Assembly (NCBI GenBank): GCA_963082975.1
Contig: OY720349.1
Span: 61,502,501 to 61,566,500, forward strand
DNA length: 64,000 nucleotides
Source of the DNA: Labia minor
Lineage: Eukaryota; Arthropoda; Insecta; Dermaptera; Spongiphoridae
Reading direction: 5' to 3'
Shown here: positions 56,881 to 64,000 of the stretch, one piece after another
How the letters are laid out: every line of letters begins with the position of its first letter
Numbering within the stretch: position 1 is the first letter of the stretch
Notes under the pieces: generated by a model
The model's database searches: none
What the model was told of the DNA's origin: nothing
What the model saw: only the letters and a program-made list of their open reading frames with translations
Position numbers and translations under genes: made by a program

Positions 56881-57401
56881 CGAGGACAGGTCAATAAATT
56901 CGTGACTTTTTGAATTTTTAAATTTGACTTTTAAAATGAAATGGCAACACTGCTCCTGTCAGCAGGCAACTATTAGCTTACTCCTGTCGAGATTTGAACC
57001 AGCTGTGTATTTTAGTTTTTGTTTGACATACATTAATAGCAGACTGCCTCGTGATTTGAAAAGAAAATGAAAAAAGTGAATTTCTATGAAAATCCATTAA
57101 TTGGATACGAATTGCTCCCTCATCCATTCCATTCTCTGGATTTAGCCCGAAATGACTATTTGTTGTTTCCAAACCTGAAGAAATGGCTCGGCGGAAAGAG
57201 ATTTGACTCAAACGATGAAATCATCTCACAAACTAATACCGTTCTCGACAAATCTTATTTTTTGGAAAGGATAAATAAATTGGTGGAACATTGGACAAAG
57301 TGTATAAAGCTCAAAGGAAACTACGTTGAAAGATAAAATAATTTTTTATCCAAAAACCTGTGTTTCATTCAAAAAATCACAGACTTATTGACCTACCCTC
57401 G
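56881..57401 (+). mobile_element. mariner deletion derivative, copy 2
   Basis: A 521-bp element with TA at 56879-56880 and 57402-57403. Inverted repeats: left CGAGGACAGGTCAATAAATT; right, read inward, CGAGGGTAGGTCAATAAGTC; similarity extends about 35 bp. Only the transposase C-terminal third remains. The left internal segment, including GGCAACACTGCTCCTGTCAG, and the deletion junction are shared with 20085-20559. Confidence 0.9.
57067..57336 (+). pseudogene. mariner transposase C-terminal fragment
   Basis: An open frame of 89 codons. After YELLPHPFHSLDLARNDYLL, which contains the third catalytic aspartate (NDYLLF), it runs through KKWLGGKRFDSNDEI to the normal C-terminus ERINKLVEHWTKCIKLKGNY. 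The helix-turn-helix domain and the first two aspartates are missing, so it cannot bind or cut transposon ends. It is the best preserved coding remnant of this family here. Confidence 0.9.
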
Positions 57402-57403
57402 TA

Positions 57404-58243
57404 TATCAAATATATGTAATAGAATGTGTTCTTGAAAATTTAATATTTACTTACTGTCAATTTTTCTGCCAGTTTGTGGTCCTCCCAACCGTAATCTCGG
57501 GTGACATGACATTACATTACTCGTAGGAGTCAATTTAAGATCACAGAATCCCTAAACCAACCCTATGAATATTTTAAAATATTGTTTGCATCGTCGGATA
57601 AGGGTGGGGTCCACTAGGTCCATAGAAAGTCTCTTCTTCCTTCTATATTGTTGATTTTTTTTATGATAAAATAAAATAATAATATTTTGGATAAATTAAA
57701 TAGCCATCCAAAATCTAAATTAAATTAATAATCAATTATTATAATTCGTCTTAATGGGAATGCGATTTGAATTAGTTTTATTAATAAATAATATATTAGA
57801 CTATAACAATTAATTTTGGATCTATTTATAGTCATTGACTAAAATAATATTATGTGGTATTTTTTTATTCACACATAATTAATGTTTACAGGTATATTAT
57901 ATATGCTGCTAATATTAATGTGGATAATAAGTACTAATTAATGAGCGACGCAACTTCAAAAAACGCAAAACGAAACGACGCAAAGCGAGGTATTTGTGTA
58001 GATAAAAAATTATTATGTCCAAAATATGAATTAATATTATATTATTGTAAAATAACTTCTAATCTTTTAATAATAATTATATAAGCGTTTTATTTATATA
58101 AAGATAATTAAGAATATTAAATGAATGCATTTCAATGAAAATATAATTTGATTATATACTAAGTACTATTTGTTTTTTATTTTTAACATGAAAAAAAACA
58201 AAAAATTCTAAAAATAAATCGTTTTTGAATAATATTTTTATAA
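57404..58243. other. AT-rich stretch
   Basis: A GC-richer patch at 57455-57650 has no open frame or repeat match. The rest is featureless. Confidence 0.35.
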
Positions 58244-58384
58244 CTAGATGCTCTTCACACATAGACGGGGGCTCCGCCCCCTCTACCCCCGAGTGGTATA
58301 GTATTTGGTTGAAAGTAGTAAAAGGTTTTCATCCATTTTGTTTCAATCAGTATATAACATAAAACATTCATTTCTTTTTGTGTG
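58244..58384 (-). mobile_element. Helitron 3'-terminal fragment without hairpin
   Basis: The minus strand ends with GGGGGCGGAGCCCCC-GTCTAT and CTAG (58247-58244) before T, but the GAGCGCC/GGCGCTC hairpin is deleted. The 100 bp upstream match 7528-7741. No 5' end nearby. Confidence 0.65.
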
Positions 58385-58824
58385 TGGCCAGACTTTTAGC
58401 TTTTAGGGGCTACTTTTTGAATAAAATATAGTCTGCGGTCGACTATGGATATGGGTAAATAATTTTAAAATTTTAGAAGATAATTAAAGAAGTCATTATA
58501 TCGCCGATTTAGATATATGAAAGATATGTTAGTTTTAATTATTATAATAATATTAATAAAAAAAAATTGTAAATGGAAAGGCTGTTATTTTTCATTTAAA
58601 TTTATAACTTCAAGTAAAATAAATACTTCATTTTGGAATGGATATGAGAGGAGGGGGAGGTAGAGGCGAAATTTGGGTAGAGTAGAGAAGTCTAGGACTA
58701 AACGGTGTTTTGAGAAAGGGAAGCCCTTGGATAATAAGTATATAAATTATCGGGATAAGAAAAATATAAATAGATGGTATATATAAAAGATGTAATAACA
58801 TATAGGATGATTATGATCTAAAAT
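58385..58824. other. non-coding stretch
   Basis: A purine-rich patch lies at 58620-58735. No gene or repeat family recognised. Confidence 0.35.
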
Positions 58825-59005
58825 TATTTTTTAATAAATTTAAAAATAATATCCCGGGTAGCGAGTAGATTCTTTTCTATAATCCCAGTAGAAAAGAATT
58901 ATATTTCAGGGATTGGCGTCCCTGCCCTCACGTGAGCTCATGATTTCTTCTATATCCCTCTTCTACCTGGAGGAATCATGTCCTTTACCCATTGACGCCT
59001 TTCCA
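58825..59005 (+). repeat. duplicated block with conserved hairpin, copy 1
   Basis: Direct-repeat partner of 60165-60345. It contains the stem ATTCTTTTCTA (58869-58879) / TAGAAAAGAAT (58889-58899) around TAATCCCAG, then TTTCAGGGATTGGCG and the palindrome CTCACGTGAG, followed by CATGATTT and ATCATGTCCTTTACCC. No ORF. It could be a structured RNA gene pair or the end of an unrecognised mobile element. Strand is given as the direction in which the landmarks are listed, not as proven transcription. Confidence 0.5.
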
Positions 59006-59129
59006 TCCATTCCCTTACTCTTACTCCCCCCCCCTCCCCTGATCATTCAAAAAATCAAATTTATTTGGATGAAGGAGAATACCTAGCATAGCTTCATTAG
59101 AAAGAAAAAAAAATTGAAATCTTGTCTCT

Positions 59130-59199
59130 TATAGGAGACTCTTTAGAGTCTCCTATATATATTTGAATTACCCCCCTTCGGGGGGTAATTCAAATATAT
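59130..59199. other. two adjacent perfect hairpins
   Basis: Hairpin 1: TATAGGAGACTC (59130-59141), loop TTTA, partner GAGTCTCCTATA (59146-59157), 12 bp with no mismatch. Hairpin 2: a 20-bp stem 59157-59176 / 59180-59199 around loop TTC, with a C6/G6 core (ACCCCCC-TTC-GGGGGGT). They share one base at the junction. A T-run does not follow, so a bacterial-type terminator reading does not apply. Confidence 0.8.
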
Positions 59200-60164
59200 C
59201 CAGATTACGTCAACCCTTCGACTAGCAAAACCCCGTTTATTCACGAGTGAGACATGTCTTATGTGCCTCTGAGAGGACCCACCTCTCAACGCTTCTTACT
59301 ATTAGAAAATTTGGAACTCCTATTTATTGAACTCTTTGGAGAATTAGCAGAAACACTTCTATTCAATTGGATTCAGTTTATACAAATTAATAACAAAATT
59401 TCATAAAAAATGAATAAAAGTAAAAAGATACAACAGAATTTTCGCCAGATTTTCAATAAAATGGATTTTTAGTGAAATATAAAAGAAAATTATAATTAAT
59501 TTTTATTTGGTATCATGTTTACACTTGAAATAAACATTTTCTGATAACAATATATAAAACGCCTATCAAAATACTCGTTATTCAATGTAGATTCATTTTC
59601 ACTAGCATTATATAATTTTATGATGCTTCCTTAATTAAATATTAATTATTGAATTTTGACAGTTGCAATGTGATTTCGGCTGCCATGTTGAATGACGTCG
59701 AATCTTTTGATTAAATATATTAAATGATTATTCTTTGCATATCTCTTCTCTCAATACAAGATTATTTTTGATTCTTGTATTTCTTGTATTATAACTATTT
59801 CCATGATCATTTTTCTCTGTTTAATCAATATTTAATGAATAAAGTCTTTGCCATGTATTGCTTATGGGCTGAATTTTCGTAGCCTTCAAGTGAATTTCTT
59901 TTCTATGTTTTTACTAGTTGATCAGACAGTCGCATCGGATTGGGCTAAGACTAGTAATTCTTTTGTCTGAGTTCAAATCTTTCAATTTGTTTATTTTTTA
60001 TAATTTTATTCTTTAGATTTTTAATAATATAATTATAAATGTTAATATAATATTATTTAAATTAATTATTAAATAACATAAAAATTACTTGAAAAGGAAG
60101 GAAATCATTTTATTGTTTTTATATATGAAGCAATAAGAAAAAATTGGATAAGTTTCATGAAATG
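59200..60164. other. mixed stretch without recognised genes
   Basis: 59205-59330 is GC-richer and unassigned. A weak B-box-like AGTTCAAATC lies near 59979-59988, without a credible tRNA fold. No gene is called. Confidence 0.35.
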
Positions 60165-60345
60165 TAAAATTAATTTTTAATAAATTTAAAAATAATATCC
60201 TGGGTAACGGGTAGATTCTTTTCTATAATCCCAGTAGAAAAGAATTCTATTTCAGGGATTGGCGTTCCTGCCCTCACGTGAGCTCATGATTTTTTCTGCC
60301 TTCCCTCTCCCATGGAAAAATCATGTCCTTTACCTTTTAACTTTT
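60165..60345 (+). repeat. duplicated block with conserved hairpin, copy 2
   Basis: Same landmarks as copy 1 in the same order: ATTCTTTTCTA (60215-60225) / TAGAAAAGAAT (60235-60245) with the identical loop, then CAGGGATTGGCG, CTCACGTGAG and ATCATGTCCTTTACC. Differences between copies are scattered outside the stem, for example in GGGTAACGGGTAG versus GGGTAGCGAGTAG. Confidence 0.5.
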
Positions 60346-60747
60346 TTCTATCAGTTCCCTTACTAGTCCCCCTCTCAACCTTATTTAGAGGAAGAAGAAT
60401 ATCACTTATCAATTCTTTAAATAAGAAAATAAGCTTAGTTAGGGGATTAATTATATATACAGGTATTTTATATATAAATTTCTCACTTTCAATTATGAAA
60501 TATTTAATTTGCAATGTTACTTTCACATGCATTATTCGACCTGATATAACAATTAGATATCTTCACCATTTCTTCTTCTTTCTTAATATAAGAAAATTTC
60601 TAACTCCTATATAATATTAATATATTAAAATGGACGAATCGAATGTGAGTTAAGTTAACATACAATTATGTAAAAAACCATATTTACTTTTGTCAAAAAA
60701 AAGATTTCTATATATTTTAAAGAGCATCTAATTTAATTAAATTACAG
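60346..60747. other. AT-rich stretch
   Basis: The open frame across 60312-60614 overlaps the duplicated block and has no motif. No gene is called. Confidence 0.35.
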
Positions 60748-61008
60748 CGAACCCAAAACAATATCTTGAGTATAATAACTAAGGCACCTCGGTATTTACC
60801 AGTTAGACTATTACATAGAGATCTCAAATTGCGCACATTAGAGGAAGTGATTAAATACATTTCTAGTTAATTTGAGGATGATGCTTCTAGTTTAAACATG
60901 AAATGGAAAGTATGCATGTTTTCAATTCATTGTCAAAAACTGTTATTACGGAGTGAAAATTTAGACTCTGTAAACGAAATTCTGGTTGAACACTTTCAGA
61001 AACGCTAA
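60748..61008 (+). pseudogene. Jockey-like LINE reverse-transcriptase C-terminal fragment
   Basis: One plus frame reads RTQNNILSIITKAPRYLPVR, then LLHRDLKLRTLEEVIKYISS and a stop at 60868-60870, then stays open to 61008 ending NEILVEHFQKR. The first half fits the conserved C-terminal part of Jockey-type reverse transcriptases (R-N-x-L-x-x-I-x-x-A-P-x-Y, HRDL, T-x-E-E-V-I). The rest of the element is missing. A dead fragment; family call moderate. Confidence 0.55.
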
Positions 61009-61075
61009 AATTATATATTCATTTGTATAAAATTATTTCAGAATATAAATGATTGTATATACTATATATATTATA

Positions 61076-61645
61076 TCTATCTATCTATCTCTATGGCTCT
61101 ACGATACTCGAAAGTTCTTGGCCGCAATAACCACATTTCTCCAAGTGTCCCTATCCATCCAATCCCTACCCTCTCCCATCTTTCTCACGTCTTTTTCTAC
61201 ATTGTCCACCCATCGCGTTCTTGGTCTTCCAAGCGAAGGTTGGAAGGTCTACTCACCACTATATTTTTCACAATTCTTTCTTCTCCCATTCTAGCCATTG
61301 CACCATTCTTACTTTTAACCTATCTTTCAACTCTCTTACGTCCCTACCTACGCATCCTTGGTCTTCAAGCCGGCGTTTTCCAATCGGTCTCCCCACCAAT
61401 ATCTTTTTCCTCTTTTTCCTTTTTTTGTTTAATTCTATTCCGTTTGATTTTTCCCCAATTTGTCTAATTACATATTCCAGAACTAAATTAAATAAAATTG
61501 GTGATCATGCGTCTCCTTGTTTTAACCCATGCCGAATTTCGAAAGTTTCTGATAGTTGATTCCCTTATCTTACTCTTCCTTTAATACCTACAAGACAAAT
61601 TTTAATCATATGTACTAGTTTTTTTGGAATTCCCATTAAAGTTCA
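61076..61645 (-). pseudogene. RTE LINE 3' part with (TCTA)n tail
   Basis: The minus strand starts upstream in the RT palm (LSETFEIRHGLKQGDA near 61505-61555, the F-E-I-x-x-G-x-x-Q-G-D motif of RTE-type RT) and continues with many frameshifts to the C-terminal blocks. It ends at the CGAGTATCGTAGAGCCATAG region and a (TCTA)n tail at 61076-61091. An internal segment around 61200-61400 is partly duplicated. Old and inactive. Confidence 0.75.
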
Positions 61646-62400
61646 AGAAAAAGAGTACAGTAAGTTTTAGATATGCTAAATATTATTATAATTATATATA
61701 TGCTATATATTGATATATATATTTATTAAAATTATAAAAATTCTCTATTTGTGAGTTCTATATTTTCATCATTCAGTCTAAAATTATATTAGCTTTCTCG
61801 TTTGTTGTAAAGTGAATATTAATTTTTTTTTTCGTTTATGTTGAATATTTATTTTCCTTTTATTGGGACATGCTATCTGCTTAAAGAAAATAATTCGCTT
61901 ATGGCGAGAGGGCTCCTCTACTTCCTCAAGGGGATGCTAGAGGCTTAAAATTGAGTGTGGGGTTAGAAGCCACTTTTTCCTTTCTCGCCAACCCCCATCC
62001 CATCAACCTAACCACTTCGCAACTCTAGTGACTTTTTGCCTTCATCACCAAAAAAAAATGTGAAAAAAATACTGATTCTCGTCTCTTCCTTTTTTTAATG
62101 CAATTTTCTCTCAATTTTATTCTATTATCTTGCTCGTACTATATCTTATATATACATATACTATATGAAATCCTCCCACACCATTTAGATCTCCCCTCTG
62201 GGCATATAATTTAAATTCTTGTCAATTATTTTGACTTAAAAAATATAATAATCTAATTTTTATTATCGTAATCATTACATAGTATAAAACAAAGTCGATT
62301 TCTCTGTCCCTATAAACACTTCAATCTTTAAAACTACGTAACGGATTTTAATGCAGTTTTTTTTAATAGATAGAGTGAACGGGGCACACTTCAGTAAACA
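61646..62400. other. AT-rich stretch
   Basis: No gene or repeat family recognised. 61890-62050 is GC-richer and unassigned. Confidence 0.35.
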
Positions 62401-62410
62401 TAGAACTTAG

Positions 62411-62790
62411 GCGACGAGGGTAGATTTAGAGTATTTGAGAATAGGATTCTACGAAGCATTTATGGGCCAAAGAAAGATGAGGTCACCGGGGAATGGCAAA
62501 GAGGAATTGCATGACCTCAATGCATCTCCAGATTTAGTTAGAATTATAAAATCGAGAAGGCTGCGGTGGGCAGAATGGGGAAGGAAAGAATGGCGAAAAA
62601 TATATTGGGTGGGAGACCCAGTGGGAAATGCCCGATTGGAAGACCAAGGACGCGGTGGGTAGATGATGTAGGAAGGGACATAAGAGAGATTGGAGAGAAT
62701 AGGGATTGGAGGGTTGTGGCTCAGAATAGAGACACTTGGAGAAGTGTGGTTGCTGCGGCCAAGTTTCGAGTTCCGTAGAGCCACAGAGAT
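62411..62790 (+). pseudogene. RTE LINE 3' end with GATAGATAGA tail
   Basis: The plus strand encodes FRVFENRILRSIYGPKKDEV-type residues with frameshifts, then LHDLNASPDLVRIIKSRRLR. The last frame gives GKERMAKNILGGRPSGKCPI, GRPRTRWVDDVGRDIREIGE and NRDWRVVAQNRDTWRSVVAA, ending in the stop at 62776-62778. A short GATAGATAGA tail follows. This is the most complete RTE C-terminus in the window. 5'-truncated, inactive. Confidence 0.85.
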
Positions 62791-62810
62791 AGATAGACTG
62801 TACTCTTTTT

Positions 62811-63407
62811 ACTATCTCGCGAGAGATAGTATTGCGATCATGAACATTTTTGATTTCGAGATTTTGATGTTTTTATACGTTTTGAAGGTCCTTAAGGCAT
62901 TTTCACTAAGGTTGAGAAAAATGTCTGTCTCTCTTTCTCTGTGTGTGTGTGTGTGTGTATGTTTGTGTGTATGTAGATAAGATTACGCAAAAACGGTTTT
63001 AGCTAGAATCATGAAATTTGGTATATGGGCATTATTCAAAATTCGTAGTTGTCTATCAACTTTTGAGAAATGTAGCTCAACCGGAAGAGGGTCATTATTT
63101 TTTTTCTTCTAAAGTGACCGTAAAAATAAAGATATATGTTTGATAGTTTTTCACATGATTAAAAATTGTATATAACTGCTATATATAGAATTTCAGCTTG
63201 ATTGAATCTGTAAAAGTACCGGAATAATTTTTTTAACATGCCAGCACGTGACGTGGTGTCATCAACAACGAACACGATCACGCGCTGGTTTAATAAATAT
63301 TATTTATTAATTTTAATTTATAATTTAATTAATTAAATTTAATTTAAATATAATATATGTTATTTAATCCATTTCAAAATGCGAGAAATCGAGTGGAGAC
63401 ACTCCAG
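62811..63407 (+). mobile_element. HINE-A, complete copy
   Basis: A 597-bp element. It starts ACTATCTCGC-GAGAGATAGT, a perfect terminal hairpin, carries a long (TG)n tract at about 62939-62965, then AAATGCGAGA-AATCGAG, and ends with the hairpin GGAGACACTCC plus AG at 63407. Inserted 20 bp after the RTE tail. This and 6290-6884 are the reference copies for the family. Confidence 0.82.
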
Positions 63408-64000
63408 CTTATTATATTTACTATAATTAGGTAAGTTTACCTATAAATACACGATCATCATATTTATTTTAATTTATATATAATAGTTTCCCTACTAGAA
63501 AGAGAGAAGTCAAATATATTAACCTATCAAATTATTTCTAGGTATTTTAAAATAAACATAATTTCAAAATCAGTAACTTCTATTAATAAAATACATATGC
63601 TATAGAAATCTATTTTTAGAATTTGACGATATTATAATAAAAGAGAACTACTAAATTAAAACTATATTTATATAAGCTTAAATCAAAATGATTTGTTCTC
63701 ATTTTTTGATTATATTAATCGTTTAAGACATTCATAACTACAAAGAAGAAAAAAAAATATTTAATAAAATAATTCTTATATCAAGTCAAACACAGATAAA
63801 TTCTTTCAATGTTAAAATAATCTTCACGTTAAATTTCCTCTCTGAAAGATATATTTTTTGTTGATATCTAATTATTTATATAAATTAAGCCCCGCTACTG
63901 AGATAAGTGGTAGTCTATTTGCATTTTTTTGCATCCGTTCATTACGGTGTATTTAACTTGGAATAAAAGAAGACTAAACATTCGAGAAAAATGCTAAGAT
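63408..64000. other. AT-rich non-coding stretch
   Basis: No gene or repeat family recognised up to the window end. Confidence 0.4.

Noticed and set aside
59157..59199. Bacterial rho-independent terminator
   Set aside because: The stem is GC-cored, but no T-run follows, the genome context is eukaryotic and both arms are AT-rich outside the core.
59925..59992. Possible tRNA or SINE head with AGTTCAAATC
   Set aside because: No acceptable A box at the right spacing and no flanking duplication found.
61049..61559. Three overlapping plus-strand frames of 81-124 codons
   Set aside because: Antisense to the RTE pseudogene whose motifs (GLKQGDA) lie on the minus strand. The plus frames have no motif.
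62690..62980. 96-codon plus-strand frame
   Set aside because: It runs from the RTE pseudogene into the HINE-A repeat and its (TG)n tract, so it is a chance fusion.

Overview
The window looks like a repeat-rich, strongly AT-biased stretch of an invertebrate nuclear genome, most likely an arthropod. Base composition is roughly a quarter G+C by eye. The transposon families are those typical of arthropods: Tc1/mariner, hAT, Helitron, Helentron-like, RTE and Jockey-like LINEs, Ty3-like LTR elements and a tRNA-derived SINE. I cannot name the species. No complete host gene, rRNA or canonical tRNA is visible. A few GC-richer islands next to plausible splice signals (400-697 +, 18975-19188 -, 41143-41243 +, 52563-52845, 56634-56750 +) may be exons of genes whose introns or flanks make up most of the window.

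Layout. 1-7 kb: a possible GC-rich first exon, copies of a Helentron-like family here called HINE-A, a DD41D-type transposon remnant and a degraded Helitron. 7-17 kb: a Helitron 3' end, two internally deleted DD41D elements (8802-9694, 16443-17218), a Helitron carrying captured RTE reverse-transcriptase sequence (10338-11512) that sits inside a HINE-C relic, and a Penelope-like terminal fragment. 17-29 kb: an RTE relic, deletion-derivative mariner and hAT elements, a solo LTR with a Helitron-like insert, and a Tc1 relic. 29-36 kb: a HINE-C copy inserted in inverted orientation into another HINE-C copy, a short hAT derivative, and a hAT-like element with a mariner nested in it. 36.15-39.1 kb: the only long intact coding sequence, a 743-codon Gag-protease ORF on the minus strand between two identical 238-bp LTRs. 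39-46 kb: an RTE 3' end, a candidate terminal exon, a HINE-B copy, the second RTE-carrying Helitron, and a SINE with an 11-bp target duplication. 46-58 kb: mostly AT-rich sequence with a second LTR-like copy, a hAT element with a perfect 8-bp target duplication, and two mariner derivatives. 58-64 kb: a duplicated block with a conserved hairpin, two back-to-back perfect hairpins, and Jockey-like, RTE and HINE-A remnants.

How the parts work together. Nearly every element is non-autonomous and must rely, or have relied, on proteins supplied elsewhere in the genome. The most notable is the LTR element at 36151-39101. Its single ORF keeps Gag, two zinc knuckles and a retropepsin, lacks reverse transcriptase, RNase H and the integrase core, has a long coiled coil in their place, and ends in what looks like the C-terminal tail of a Ty3-type Pol. 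The identical LTRs and open frame indicate recent mobility. The second notable pattern is that three sequence-divergent repeat families (HINE-A, -B, -C) share one terminal architecture.
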